From Arenimonas sp. SCN 70-307 (GTDB lineage Bacteria > Pseudomonadota > Gammaproteobacteria > Xanthomonadales > Xanthomonadaceae): 64,000 bases of DNA. Below are positions 49,006-57,850 of this stretch, piece after piece. Below the pieces are notes generated by a model. The model was not told the DNA's origin. It worked only from the letters and a program-made list of their open reading frames with translations, and searched no databases. Each line of letters starts with the position of its first letter. Position 1 is the stretch's first letter. The stretch is from assembly GCF_001724815.1 (NCBI RefSeq), contig NZ_MEDO01000019.1, forward strand, positions 1 to 64,000, given 5' to 3'. The position numbers and the translations under genes are program-made.

Positions 49006-50033
49006 GCCAGCAGGCCTTCGGGAAGTTGCATGGTGACGCAGTGCAGGCTGCCGTTCTGCCAGATCAGCGGCCGGCAGTTCACCGGCACGATCTCGCGGCC
49101 CGGGAAGGCAGCGGCCAGCACCTCGGCGGCACGGCCGTCGGCCGGATCGCCATAGGCCGGCATCAGCACGGCGCCGTTGATGATCAGGAAATTGGCGTAG
49201 GACGCCGCCAGGCGCCGGCCTTCGTCCAGCACCGGGCGGGCCCAGGGCAGGGGGAAGAGACGGTAGGGGCGGCCGTCGGCGGTGCGCAGGGCGGCGATCT
49301 CGCCGGCCATGGCGGTCAGCTCGTGGTAGTGGCTGTCGGACGGGTCGTCGCAGGCCTGGAAGACGATGGCGTCGCCGGGTGCGAGGCGCGCAAGGGTGTC
49401 GATATGGGCGTCGGTATCGTCGCCCTCGAGGTAGCCGTGCTCGAGCCAGAGCGTGCGCGACTGCACCAGCTCGCGCTCGAGCAGGGCGGTGATTTCCTCG
49501 CGGCTGCGGTCCGGGTGGCGCTCGTGCAGGCAGCGCCAGGTGCTCAGCAGGGTGCCGGCGCCGTCGGTCTCGATGCCGCCGCCCTCGAGCGCGAAGTCCA
49601 CGCGGCGGTGGCTGGCAGCGCGGAACAGGCCGGCGGCGTGCAGCTTGCCGACGATCTGGTCGTCCAGCCCGGCCTCGAACTTGCCGCCCCAGGCGGTGAA
49701 GTGGAAGTCGAGCAGGCGGAAACCTTCGCCCTCGCGCAGGGTGATCGGGCCGGAGTCACGCAGCCAGGTATCGTCGTACTCGACCTCGAAGAAGCGCACG
49801 CGGCCGAGGTCCACGCCGGCCGAGCCGAGCTGGGCGGCGGCGCGGGCGCGCAGTTCCGGGCCCGCCACGCAGACCAGGGCCGGCTGGAAGCGGGTGATGG
49901 CGGCCACCAGGGCCACGTAGGTCTGCTCGACCTGGGCCAGGCGGTCGGCCCAGTCGGTGCCTTCGTGCGGCCAAGCGAGCAGGACGGCGGACTGGGGTTC
50001 CCATTCCGCCGGGAAGCGTAGGTTTGCAGGCAT
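49002..50033 (-). CDS. aguA: Agmatine deiminase
   Basis: Hydrolyses agmatine to N-carbamoylputrescine and ammonia, the step before AguB in putrescine synthesis. The 343 residues have the guanidino-group modifying enzyme motifs: YDDTWLRDSGP, FALEGGGIETDG, HGYLEGDDTDAHIDTLARL, and catalytic Cys in NGSLHCVTMQLPEG at the C-terminus. It starts at ATG 50033, seven bases after the stop of the preceding small secreted protein gene. Its stop overlaps the aguB ATG, so the two were a translationally coupled pair. Confidence 0.95.
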   Translation of the reverse strand: MPANLRFPAEWEPQSAVLLAWPHEGTDWADRLAQVEQTYVALVAAITRFQPALVCVAGPELRARAAAQLGSAGVDLGRVRFFEVEYDDTWLRDSGPITLREGEGFRLLDFHFTAWGGKFEAGLDDQIVGKLHAAGLFRAASHRRVDFALEGGGIETDGAGTLLSTWRCLHERHPDRSREEITALLERELVQSRTLWLEHGYLEGDDTDAHIDTLARLAPGDAIVFQACDDPSDSHYHELTAMAGEIAALRTADGRPYRLFPLPWARPVLDEGRRLAASYANFLIINGAVLMPAYGDPADGRAAEVLAAAFPGREIVPVNCRPLIWQNGSLHCVTMQLPEGLLA

Positions 50034-50039
50034 CAGGGT

Positions 50040-50378
50040 CTACTGGACGGGCTTGGGGCCGACCTCGGCCGGGTGGCTCTTGGCCTGCACGGCGTCGATG
50101 ACGTGGCTGTGCTCGAAATACACCGAGAAGCCGGCGTAGTCCCAGCGGGTGATCGGCGGGTTGTGCTTGCGGTCGCCGGGGCCGGCCACCGGGGCGTGCT
50201 TGCGCTCGGGGGCGCCGAAACGCGCCTCGACCTGGGCCATGGACTGGCCGCGGGCCGGCAGGTTGCCGGATTCGGCGCGCACACGCTCGACCAGCAGGGT
50301 GTCGGCAGACGCCGGGGCGGCCTGCAGCAACAGGCCGGTGGACAGCGCCAGGGCCAGGAACAGGGGATGGGCCTTCAT
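50040..50378 (-). CDS. Small secreted protein, possibly BamE/SmpA-like
   Basis: A product of 112 residues. It has a clear Sec signal (MKAHPLFLALALSTGLLLQAAPASA). The mature part, RGQSMAQVEARFGAPERKHAPV then ITRWDYAGFSVYFEHSHVIDAV, follows the pattern of small periplasmic proteins with the BamE/SmpA two-helix plus beta-sheet shape (Gxs...V...fG.P...w.Y....v.f....V). There is no lipobox. Its function is unknown. It stands upstream of aguA on the same strand, which may reflect only a shared promoter. Confidence 0.75.
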   Translation of the reverse strand: MKAHPLFLALALSTGLLLQAAPASADTLLVERVRAESGNLPARGQSMAQVEARFGAPERKHAPVAGPGDRKHNPPITRWDYAGFSVYFEHSHVIDAVQAKSHPAEVGPKPVQ

Positions 50379-50471
50379 GGTGCACCTCCGCGGGTTCGTC
50401 GGGATGACGGTTGGGCCGAGGATAATCGCAAATGCGGCCCGGCGGCGCCATCGGGCGCCGGCCGGGGCGCG

Positions 50472-50499
50472 GAAACGAAAACGCCGGCTTTCGCCGGCG
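50472..50499 (-). terminator. Intrinsic terminator of rpmJ
   Basis: A 7-bp stem (CGCCGGC / GCCGGCG, 50482-50488 and 50493-50499) is followed on the minus strand by TTTTCGTTT. It lies about 28 bases after the rpmJ stop. Confidence 0.8.
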
Positions 50500-50526
50500 C
50501 CTTCGGGTCCAACCTGCCTGCCTGGC

Positions 50527-50652
50527 TTAGCGCTGGCGGGCCTTGAAACGCGGGTTGGACTTGCAGATCACGAAGACCTTGCCGCGGCGGCGCACGACCT
50601 TGCAGTCGCGATGGCGGGTCTTCGCCGACTTCAGGGACGAGAGCACTTTCAT
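50527..50652 (-). CDS. rpmJ: 50S ribosomal protein L36 (zinc-ligand-poor form)
   Basis: A product of 41 residues: [17 protein letters not shown] followed by [19 protein letters not shown] and a basic tail. It has two cysteines. The first Cys and the final His of the C-C-C-H zinc site of standard L36 are replaced (Arg/His and Phe). This is the C-minus form, the same type as the second L36 (YkgO) of E. coli and as in Xanthomonas. It stands alone rather than in the spc operon. In species with both forms the C-minus version is made under zinc shortage; I see no Zur box here. Confidence 0.95.
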
Positions 50653-50735
50653 GGCAGTTCCTTGGATAGGGTTGGGGCAATAAAGAAGCGGGATTATAGC
50701 GGGGTCCAAAACAGCTTGCAATACAACCCCTTGCC

Positions 50736-51362
50736 TTACTGCCGGTAGGCCTGGGTCAGGTTGTTCAGGTGCAGGCGCTCGGCGTCCCGGAGCAGGGGCG
50801 AGAGCAGCATCATCACCTGCACGATGCCGGCCCGGATGGCTTCGTGCTCGTCCCGGTCGCCGCGGACGGAGGCGTAGTTGAGCCAGAAGGTGGCCAGGAC
50901 CAGGATGTTGGTGGCCGTGGCCTCGACCTCGGCGGCCGAGGCCCGCATCACCCCGGCCTGGACCAGGCCGCGCATGCCCGAGGTGGCGTTGTCGGCCGCC
51001 CGCTTGAGGATGCGGGCGAAGCGCAGGCGCAGCCGGCGGTTGCGGCTGAGGATGTCCACCAGGTCGCGGTAGAGGAAGCGGTAGTCCCAGATCGCCTCGA
51101 ACACCAGGTGCAGCTGCAGCCAGATGTCCTCCAGGTCCCGCAGCCGCCCCTCGGGCGCCACCAGGGCCGTGTCCATGCGCTCTTCGTAGCGCGCGAACAG
51201 CTGCTCGATGATGTCGTCCTTGTTGCGGAAGTGGTAATAGAGGTTGCCCGGGCTGATTTCCAGCTCGTCGGCGATATGGTTGGTCGTGACGTTGGGCTCG
51301 CCCTGTTCGTTGAACATGGCGAGCGAGGCATCGAGGATGCGCTGGCGGGTCTGCCTGGCCAC
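50736..51362 (-). CDS. TetR-family transcriptional regulator
   Basis: A product of 208 residues. The N-terminal helix-turn-helix is [47 protein letters not shown]. The ligand domain is all-helical (residues 60-205). GNLYYHF with a helical C-terminus resembles regulators beside fatty acid genes. It starts at GTG 51362, seven bases after the acyl-CoA-binding protein gene, so both are on one transcript. The divergent fatty acyl reductase gene across the 148-base gap is a likely target, by position only. Confidence 0.9.
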   Translation of the reverse strand: MARQTRQRILDASLAMFNEQGEPNVTTNHIADELEISPGNLYYHFRNKDDIIEQLFARYEERMDTALVAPEGRLRDLEDIWLQLHLVFEAIWDYRFLYRDLVDILSRNRRLRLRFARILKRAADNATSGMRGLVQAGVMRASAAEVEATATNILVLATFWLNYASVRGDRDEHEAIRAGIVQVMMLLSPLLRDAERLHLNNLTQAYRQ

Positions 51363-51368
51363 GCCGGG

Positions 51369-51626
51369 TCAGCCGCGCAGGGTCTTCACGAGGTCGACGT
51401 ACTTCTTCATCGCCTGCTCGCTGGACATGCCGGCGAGCTTTTCCCAGGCCTCGTACTTGGCGGTGCCCACGAAATCGAAGAAACCGGGCTTGGGGCCCTT
51501 GGCGTCGCCCTCGGAGCCCTGCTTGTAGAGCGCGTAGAGCCTGAGCATGGTGTCGTTGTCGGGCCGCTCGGCAAGGCCCATCACGTCCTTGGCGGCTTTC
51601 TGGAACTGTTCTTTCAGGTCGGCCAT
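51369..51626 (-). CDS. Acyl-CoA-binding protein
   Basis: A four-helix cytoplasmic protein of 85 residues that binds long-chain acyl-CoA. Signature segments are [39 protein letters not shown], then [35 protein letters not shown]. The acyl-CoA-binding Tyr and Lys (YALYKQ, KYEAW) are kept. Such proteins are universal in eukaryotes and patchy in bacteria. It is divergent from a fatty acyl reductase and upstream of a TetR gene, which fits handling of acyl-CoA for that enzyme. Confidence 0.95.
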   Translation of the reverse strand: MADLKEQFQKAAKDVMGLAERPDNDTMLRLYALYKQGSEGDAKGPKPGFFDFVGTAKYEAWEKLAGMSSEQAMKKYVDLVKTLRG

Positions 51627-51774
51627 CGTCTTGCATCCCCCGGGTCAGGCCCCGGTGATATCACGGCCCCCATGGTCGGTCAACGCGGGGTTTGCCGCGC
51701 GCGGTGGGCTCTGGCAATTTAGGCCGTGTAACCGGCCGTCCGGCCGGGCCACGGACACGGGCAGGGGAGAGGTC

Positions 51775-53763
51775 ATGTCTTATTTCGTCACCGGCGCCAC
51801 GGGTTTCATCGGGCGCTTCCTGGTCAGCAACCTGCTCAAGCGCAAGGGCACCATCCACGTGCTGCTGCGCAAGGGTTCCGAGAAGAAGCTCGACGCCATC
51901 GCCGCGTCGATGGGCTGGGACCGCAAGCGCATCGTGGTCGTCACGGGCGACCTGTCCAAGCCCAGGCTCGGCCTGCCGGCGGCCAGGATCAAGGCGCTGC
52001 AGGGCAAGGTGCAGCACTTCTTCCACCTGGCCGCCATCTACGACCTCTCGGCCGACGCGGCCTCGCAGCAGGTGGCCAACATCGACGGCACCCGCAACGC
52101 CATCGAGCTGGCCGGCGCGATCAAGGCCGGCTGCTTCCACCACACCAGCTCGATCGCCGCCGCCGGCCTCTACCCGGGCGTGTTCCGCGAGGACATGTTC
52201 GACGAGGCCGAGGGCCTGAAGGATCCCTACCTGCGCACCAAGCACGAGTCGGAAGGCATCGTGCGCAAGGAGTGCAAGGTGCCGTTCCGCATCTACCGCC
52301 CCTCGATGGTCATCGGCCACTCCAAGACCGGCGAGATGGACAAGATCGACGGCCCCTACTACCTGTTCACCCTGATCAAGAAGATGCGCCAGGCGCTGCC
52401 GCAGTGGGTGCCCACGCTGGGCATCGAGGGCGGGCGCATCAACGTGGTGCCGGTGGACTTCGTGGCCGACGCCATGGACCACATCGCCCACAAGAAGGGC
52501 CTGGACGGCCAGTGCTTCCACCTGGTCGACCCCGAGCCGATGCGCTTTGGCGAGCTGATGAACACCTTCTGCCGCGCCGCCCACGCGCCCGAGATGACCA
52601 TGCGCCTCGACGCCCGCATGCTGGCCGTGGTGCCGGGCGCGGTCCGCAGCGCGGCGTTGAACCTGCCGCCGATCAAGCGCTTCACTAACATGGTCCTGCG
52701 CGACCTCAAGCTGCCGCCGCAGACGCTGTCGTTCATCACCTACCCGACGCGCTTCGACACCCGCGTCGCCGAGCGCGCCCTCAAGGGCAGCAAGGTGGAG
52801 CTGCCGCGGCTCGAGGACTACGCCTGGCGCATCTGGGACTACTGGGAGCGCCACCTCGACCCGGACCTGTTCATCGACCGCACCCTGCGCGGCCACGTGG
52901 CCGGCAAGGTGGTGCTGATCACCGGCGGTTCCTCGGGCATCGGCAAGGCCAGCGCCATCAAGGTGGCCGAGGCCGGCGCCAAGGTCATCATCGTCGCCCG
53001 CGGCCAGGAAGAGCTCTATGCCACCCGCGACGAGATCATCGCCGCCGGCGGCAAGTGCTGGGCCTACACCTGCGACCTGACCGACATGTCCAGCTGCGAC
53101 GAGCTGGTCAGGACCGTGCTGGCCGAGCACAAGGCCGTGGACATCCTGGTCAACAACGCCGGCCGCTCGATCCGCCGCTCGGTCGAGCTCAGCTACGACC
53201 GCTTCCACGACTTCGAGCGCACCATGCAGCTCAACTACTTCGGCTGCCTGCGCCTGATCCTGGGCTTCCTGCCGGCCATGACCCAGCGCCGCAAGGGCCA
53301 CGTCATCAACATCAGCTCGATCGGCGTGCTGGCCAGCTCGCCGCGCTTCTCGGCCTACGTGGCCTCCAAGGCCGCGCTCGACGCCTTCAGCCGCTGCGCC
53401 CAGGCGGAATTCAGCGGCAAGAACATCGCCTTCACCACCGTCAACATGCCGCTGGTGAAGACACCGATGATCGCCCCGACCAAGATGTACGAGTCGGTGC
53501 CCACGCTCACGCCCGACGAGGCCGCCGACCTGGTGGTCAAGGCCATCATCGAGCGGCCCAGCCGCGTGGCCACCCGCATGGGCATCTTCGCCGCCACGCT
53601 CAACGCGCTGGCGCCGAAGGCCTACGAGGTGATCATGAACACGGCCTTCGAGATGTTCCCCGACTCCGCCGCCGCCAAGGGCGACCGCAAGGCGCTCAAG
53701 GACGAGCAGCCGACCAACGAGCAGGTGGCCTTCGCCGCGCTGATGCGCGGCGTGCACTGGTAA
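51775..53763 (+). CDS. Two-domain fatty acyl-CoA reductase (SDR-SDR fusion)
   Basis: A fusion of two short-chain dehydrogenase units, 662 residues, the same size and order as the Marinobacter fatty acyl-CoA reductases that make fatty alcohols for wax esters. The N-terminal extended SDR (1-370) has the NADPH site YFVTGATGFIGRFLV and YLRTKHE as the YxxxK catalytic pair. The C-terminal classical SDR (about 375-662) has VLITGGSSGIGKASAI, NNAGRSIRR, a Ser in INISSIG, and YVASKAALDAF. I chose ATG 51775 with GGGGAGAGG upstream; the frame extends further back without homology. The alternative is an aldehyde- or ketoacyl-reducing enzyme of related build. Confidence 0.85.
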   Translation: MSYFVTGATGFIGRFLVSNLLKRKGTIHVLLRKGSEKKLDAIAASMGWDRKRIVVVTGDLSKPRLGLPAARIKALQGKVQHFFHLAAIYDLSADAASQQVANIDGTRNAIELAGAIKAGCFHHTSSIAAAGLYPGVFREDMFDEAEGLKDPYLRTKHESEGIVRKECKVPFRIYRPSMVIGHSKTGEMDKIDGPYYLFTLIKKMRQALPQWVPTLGIEGGRINVVPVDFVADAMDHIAHKKGLDGQCFHLVDPEPMRFGELMNTFCRAAHAPEMTMRLDARMLAVVPGAVRSAALNLPPIKRFTNMVLRDLKLPPQTLSFITYPTRFDTRVAERALKGSKVELPRLEDYAWRIWDYWERHLDPDLFIDRTLRGHVAGKVVLITGGSSGIGKASAIKVAEAGAKVIIVARGQEELYATRDEIIAAGGKCWAYTCDLTDMSSCDELVRTVLAEHKAVDILVNNAGRSIRRSVELSYDRFHDFERTMQLNYFGCLRLILGFLPAMTQRRKGHVINISSIGVLASSPRFSAYVASKAALDAFSRCAQAEFSGKNIAFTTVNMPLVKTPMIAPTKMYESVPTLTPDEAADLVVKAIIERPSRVATRMGIFAATLNALAPKAYEVIMNTAFEMFPDSAAAKGDRKALKDEQPTNEQVAFAALMRGVHW

Positions 53764-53787
53764 GCGGGTTGGTGGGGCGGCGGTGCC

Positions 53788-54807
53788 TTACTGGCACTGC
53801 CGCCAGCGCACCGGGGCGGTGCTGTCGGACGGCGGCTCGAGCTGCAGGCGCGAATAGCGCAGCTCCTCGTACTGCACGAGGATGGCGCAGGCCTCGTTGA
53901 CCAGGCCGGTATCGATGCCGTCGGCGCGGTGCATGCGGATGACGAGGGTCGACTGGGTCGACCAGGCCGCATTGTCGACCTGCTCGAGCGAGCCCACGGC
54001 ACTGGCCGCGGCCAGGCGCCGCTCAATGCGTTCCTGCTCGGTGAGCGCCGCCACCTCGCGCAGTTCCCGCAGGGCCTCGTCGGCCTGGCGCGAAGCCTCG
54101 TCCGCGAAGCGCGGGGCGGTTTCGGCGGGAGCCGGGGCGTCCTCGCCGGCCGGCGTGGCCGGGCTGGCCGCCGGGGCCAGCACCGGGGCCGGTGGCAGCG
54201 GCGCGGCCGGCTGCATCAGGGTCGCGCCGCCGAACACCAGCAGGCCCAGCAACAGGCTGGCGGCGACGCCCACGCGCTGGCCCTTGCGGATCTCCTCGGC
54301 GGCCTGCTCGCGGATGGCCACTACCATCTGCGGCGGCGCGAAAGGCTCTACCTGCGGCCACAGGCTGTCGCCATCGGTGAGGTCGACGCCGTAGCGCCGG
54401 GCGAGGTCGCGGGCGAAACCTTCGGCGCTGCCCAGGGTCACCAGCATGCCGGTGGTCGCGCCCTGCAGCTGCACGCCGTTGGCGAAGTCGCGCACGTTGG
54501 CCTCGCCCAGGCGGTAGGCCGTGCCGTGCTTGTATCCCAGCAGGCAGCGCTCGTCGCCCTTGGCCAGCAGGAACTCGGCGCCACCGTCGCCCGGCTGGCG
54601 GCTGGAGGGCAATTCCTTGTAGCCCTTCTCCTCCATCGCCTGCAGCACCAGGCCGGCGCACTCGCGCCACTTCATGCCGGCCAGGGCCTGCACGCCGGCG
54701 CGGGTCTCGGCGCGACGGCGGCGATGCACGCCGAACCACCAGGTGCTGGCCGCGAGTGCGACGAGGGTGGCGCCGATGGCGGCGACGAGCGGGCTGAGGC
54801 CGAACAT
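53788..54807 (-). CDS. Membrane-anchored Mrr-like nuclease-fold protein
   Basis: A product of 339 residues. An N-terminal membrane segment (LSPLVAAIGATLVALAASTWWFG) is followed by a domain of Mrr/restriction-endonuclease-like build (about 40-160): MKWRECAGLVLQAMEEKGY, GDGGAEFLLAKGDERCLLGYK, ATTGMLVTLGSAEGFARDLARRYGVDL, then DGDSLW. The expected D-x(n)-(D/E)-x-K pattern is partial: GGAE and YK are present but the usual QCK is GYK. A second membrane span (about 195-215) leads to a Pro/Ala linker and a C-terminal domain ending ...VRWRQCQ. It is probably not a DNA-cutting enzyme, and its function is unknown. Confidence 0.7.
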   Translation of the reverse strand: MFGLSPLVAAIGATLVALAASTWWFGVHRRRRAETRAGVQALAGMKWRECAGLVLQAMEEKGYKELPSSRQPGDGGAEFLLAKGDERCLLGYKHGTAYRLGEANVRDFANGVQLQGATTGMLVTLGSAEGFARDLARRYGVDLTDGDSLWPQVEPFAPPQMVVAIREQAAEEIRKGQRVGVAASLLLGLLVFGGATLMQPAAPLPPAPVLAPAASPATPAGEDAPAPAETAPRFADEASRQADEALRELREVAALTEQERIERRLAAASAVGSLEQVDNAAWSTQSTLVIRMHRADGIDTGLVNEACAILVQYEELRYSRLQLEPPSDSTAPVRWRQCQ

Positions 54808-54887
54808 CAATGGACTCCGGGGGCGGTCTGGCAGGTGCCAGAGGATAACGCGGAAACCCGGCGGCCCGGGACCGGGGACCAGACGCA

Positions 54888-54914
54888 CGAAGCCCGGCTT
54901 TCGCCGGGCTTCGT
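54888..54914. other. Strong hairpin without T-run
   Basis: CACGAAGCCCGGC and its near-complement GCCGGGCTTCGTG flank a short loop (TTTC) between the phasin terminator and the Mrr-like gene. No T-run follows on either strand. It may be a back-up terminator or a REP-type singleton. Confidence 0.5.
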
Positions 54915-54923
54915 GGTGCATCA

Positions 54924-54989
54924 AAACCGTCCGCCAGCCAGAAACCGCAAGGGGAGGGAGCGAGCGGGTCCTGCTTGGCTGGCGGACGG
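54924..54989 (-). terminator. Intrinsic terminator of the phasin gene
   Basis: A 14-bp perfect inverted repeat (54928-54941 and 54976-54989, arms CCGTCCGCCAGCCA and its complement) encloses a 34-base loop. On the minus strand TTTT follows directly (54927-54924). It starts five bases after the phasin stop codon. Confidence 0.75.
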
Positions 54990-54994
54990 AAAGG

Positions 54995-55627
54995 TCAGCC
55001 GGCCTGCTGCGGCGCGACCGGCTTGGGGGCCTTGGGCAGTGCGCGCTTGCGGGTGGGCTTGGCGGCGGCCGGCTTGGCCTTGGCGGCCTTGGGCCTGGAC
55101 GCGGCCTTCGCGGCCGGCTTCTTCGCGGCGGGCTTGGCCTTGGCGCTGGCGCGGCCGGCCGGCTTGGAGAGCTTGCGCAGCTCGGCGTTGAGTTCGTTTA
55201 CGCGCTGGGTGAGCTCGGCCAGGTCCTCGCGGCCGGGCACGCCCAGGCGGTTGAGGGCGCGCTGCACGCGGGTCTCGAACACGTTCTCGAGGCGGTCCCA
55301 GGTGTCGACGGCGCGCTCGCGCACCACGCCGACGCGGTCCTCGACGGCGTCGCGCACCGCATCGACCTTGCCGGTGGCGAGCTTGCGGGTGCTCTGCTCG
55401 ATGCTCATGCCTTCCTTCACCAGGGCCTCGAACAGCTTCGAGCCTTCGCCCTGGGCGCGGTGGAAGGCGCCCATGCCGGCCATCCAGATCTGCTGGGCGG
55501 AACCGACGATCGAGCGCGACACCTGCTCGGCGCGGGCCTGCAGCTCGGCGGCGGGGGTGGCGGACTTGCCGGTGGCGCGCTTGGCGCCGGCGGACTTGGA
55601 GCGGACGTTCTTCTTGAGCTTGGCCAT
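54995..55627 (-). CDS. Phasin-family protein with histone-like C-terminal tail
   Basis: A product of 210 residues. The phasin domain (about 30-135) is amphipathic and helical: ELQARAEQVSRSIVGSAQQIWMAGMGAFHRAQ, then TWDRLENVFETRVQRALNRLGVPGREDL. A short leucine-heptad segment (LTQRVNELNAELRKL) follows. The last 60 residues are Lys/Ala/Pro repeats (AKAKPAAKKPAAKAASR and so on) like the H1-type tail of Pseudomonas PhaF, which ties PHA granules to the nucleoid. I chose ATG 55627, with GGGAG nine bases upstream. The gene ends at an intrinsic terminator. Confidence 0.88.
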   Translation of the reverse strand: MAKLKKNVRSKSAGAKRATGKSATPAAELQARAEQVSRSIVGSAQQIWMAGMGAFHRAQGEGSKLFEALVKEGMSIEQSTRKLATGKVDAVRDAVEDRVGVVRERAVDTWDRLENVFETRVQRALNRLGVPGREDLAELTQRVNELNAELRKLSKPAGRASAKAKPAAKKPAAKAASRPKAAKAKPAAAKPTRKRALPKAPKPVAPQQAG

Positions 55628-55719
55628 GGTGCTTGACTCCCTGGGAATGCGGTCCGGCTTGCCGCCGGTTTCGGCCAATTTCGGCCGATTGTCTAGAGTT
55701 TTCACACCAAGGCCGCGAC

Positions 55720-56982
55720 TCAGCGGCGGCGGCTGGTGCCGGTCCGGCGGCGGTTGGGGCGGCGCGCGCGCACCAGCATGTCAACGTCGTCGAGGGCGCG
55801 GCGCAGGCGGGCGGTGGTTTCGGTGGGCTTCGCCGCCAGGCCCAGGCCGTCCATGATCGAGGCGGCCGGGTTGTCGAGCACCGACTGGCGCAGCGACAGG
55901 CCGTGGCGGGCCAGCACCGGGGCCAGTTCGTCGCGGCGGCGGCGCAGGTCGTTGAGCGTGGAGCGGAAGGCGTGCTCGGTGACGCGCTGGCGCGAGGAGT
56001 AGCTGAAGACGTTGGTGAAGAACATCTCGCCGTCGTCCTCGTTGGGCTCGAACACGACCTGGTCGACGTCGGGGTAGCGCTCGGCGTATTTCTCCAGGCC
56101 CACGCGCATGCGCGACTGCAGCAGGGTGCGGAAGGTCTGGGAGAGCACCACCGGCAGGCCGCCCTCGCTGAGCTTGTCCATGCCGTCGGGCGGGCGGCCG
56201 GCGGTCTTGGCGTTGAAGGGCACGAAGGGGTTCACGCCCAGCATCAGGTCGATGCCGTGGTCGAGCACCACCGAAGCATGCATGGTGCGGCGCAGGGCGC
56301 CGTCGACGAAGTGGTGGCCGCGGATGTCCACCGGCGGGTACAGGCCGGGCAGGGCGGAGCTGGCCTGGACGGCGCGCGAGATGCTCACGTCGTCCCAGCC
56401 GGGGCTGCCGAAGCGCACCGCTTCGCCGCTGTCGAGGTCCACCGCCACCACGTAGAGCTTGGCGGCCAGCTCGCGGAAGTCGTTGCTGCGGCCGCGGATG
56501 GTGAACACCTCGCGCAGGAAGCGCTCGATGCCGCGGTTGTCGAACAGGCCGGTGGGGATGGCGCCGCCGAAGCGGCCGACCAGCTCGCTCAGGTGCGAGC
56601 CGGTCGGGTCGGTGAGCAGGTCCTTCCACCAGTCGAAGGCCAGGCGCGGCACCGCCGCGGCGCGGCGCAGGTATTCCATGAAGGCCGGGCGCAGGAACAT
56701 CTGCGGCTGGAACTTCACCTGGTCGCTGTCGCCGGTGATGAAGATGCGGCACATCTCGGCGGTGTCGAGGCGATTGGCCAGGCCCGCGGCGAGGAAGGCG
56801 CCCGAGCTCACGCCCACGTAGACCTCCAGCCGGGTCAGGTCCAGGCCCTCGATGGCCACGTCGAGCGCGCGCAGGGCGCCGAGCTCGTACATGCCGCCGA
56901 TCGGCCCGCCGCCGGCGATGGCCAGCCCGATGCGGCCCTGGCTGGGCGGTTGGCGCTTCCGGGCGGGTTGCAGAACCAGCAT
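55720..56982 (-). CDS. Patatin-like phospholipase/acyl hydrolase
   Basis: A lipid acyl hydrolase of 420 residues with the patatin Ser-Asp dyad. The oxyanion loop is IAGGGPIGGMYELGALRAL, the nucleophile Ser is in VYVGVSSGAFLAAGLA (GxSxG), and the catalytic Asp is in GHHFVDGALRR. A long helical C-terminal region (from about 300) ends in Arg-rich residues. There is no signal peptide. It lies just upstream of the phasin gene on the same strand, so granule or membrane lipid turnover is plausible. ATG 56982 is chosen; GGGAG stands about eleven bases upstream. Confidence 0.88.
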   Translation of the reverse strand: MLVLQPARKRQPPSQGRIGLAIAGGGPIGGMYELGALRALDVAIEGLDLTRLEVYVGVSSGAFLAAGLANRLDTAEMCRIFITGDSDQVKFQPQMFLRPAFMEYLRRAAAVPRLAFDWWKDLLTDPTGSHLSELVGRFGGAIPTGLFDNRGIERFLREVFTIRGRSNDFRELAAKLYVVAVDLDSGEAVRFGSPGWDDVSISRAVQASSALPGLYPPVDIRGHHFVDGALRRTMHASVVLDHGIDLMLGVNPFVPFNAKTAGRPPDGMDKLSEGGLPVVLSQTFRTLLQSRMRVGLEKYAERYPDVDQVVFEPNEDDGEMFFTNVFSYSSRQRVTEHAFRSTLNDLRRRRDELAPVLARHGLSLRQSVLDNPAASIMDGLGLAAKPTETTARLRRALDDVDMLVRARRPNRRRTGTSRRR

Positions 56983-57082
56983 GCTATGGAGGACTCCCGA
57001 GATGACCGGCCGATTGTAGCCGCTGCCGAGCCCGCCCCGCTGTGAACCCCTGCACGCGTCCGTCCAACCCCGCCCTAACGGC

Positions 57083-57850
57083 ATGAGCCAGGTCCTGCGC
57101 CAGCGCATCGGGCACCGGCTGGCCTGGCAGCAGGCCATCAACGACCCGCGCCGCGAGCCGCGCAACCGGCTGCCGCAGCTTCGGGCGCTGCAGTCGTGGC
57201 AGGCGGCGCGCCTGGCCGGCAGCTTCACCGACTTCCTGGCCGACCCGCGCATGCGCCCGGCGGCCGAATTCTTCCTCACCGACCTGTACGGCGAGCGCGA
57301 CTTCTCCGGCCGCGACCGCGACGTGGCCCGGATCATGCCGCTGATGGCGCGCCTGCTGCCCGATTCGCTGGTGGCCGCGGCGGCCGACGCGATCGGCCTG
57401 GCCGTGCTCAGCCACGCCTTCGACCTGCGCATGGCCGAGGCGCTGGCGCGGCGGCCGCGGCCGGACGATCCGATCAGCCTGGCCGACTACGGCGAGGCCT
57501 ACCGGGCCACCGGCTGCCCGCGCCTGCGCCGTCGGCAGATCGAGATGATCCTGGGTGTGGGCTGGACCCTGGACGCGGCGGTGAAGAAGCACGGCGTGTA
57601 CAAGCTGCTGCGCGCCTCGCGCCTGCCGGCGCGGGCGGCCGGGCTGAGCGAGCTGCAGGGATTCCTCGAGCGCGGCTTCGCGGCCTTCGATGCGCTCGGC
57701 GGCGCCGGCGATTTCCTCGAAGCCATCGGCCACCGCGAGCGCGAGGCATCGCGGCGACTGTTCGCGGGCCACCCGGACCCGTTCGGGATTACGCCGGGCC
57801 GAACTCGCGGTCGAGGTACTGGTGGATCTCGCGCTCGATCGGGCCCTTGA
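57083..57850 (+). CDS. Helical protein with FFLTDLY motif (FFLEELY-like family)
   Basis: A product of 255 residues, all helical by appearance, with no signal or membrane segment. The segment AAEFFLTDLYGERDFSGRDRDVARIMPLM matches, as far as I remember, a family named for an FFLEELY motif in Lysobacterales. No biochemical role is known to me. It is divergent from the patatin gene, and its last 62 bases overlap the 3' end of the convergent PHA-system gene. The tail beyond residue 235 is Arg/Gly-rich and looks like translated antisense of that gene. Confidence 0.75.
   Translation: MSQVLRQRIGHRLAWQQAINDPRREPRNRLPQLRALQSWQAARLAGSFTDFLADPRMRPAAEFFLTDLYGERDFSGRDRDVARIMPLMARLLPDSLVAAAADAIGLAVLSHAFDLRMAEALARRPRPDDPISLADYGEAYRATGCPRLRRRQIEMILGVGWTLDAAVKKHGVYKLLRASRLPARAAGLSELQGFLERGFAAFDALGGAGDFLEAIGHREREASRRLFAGHPDPFGITPGRTRGRGTGGSRARSGP

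Noticed and set aside
53788-54807. Restriction-modification or antiphage system
   Set aside because: No methyltransferase or specificity gene is adjacent, the catalytic motif is incomplete and the protein has membrane spans.
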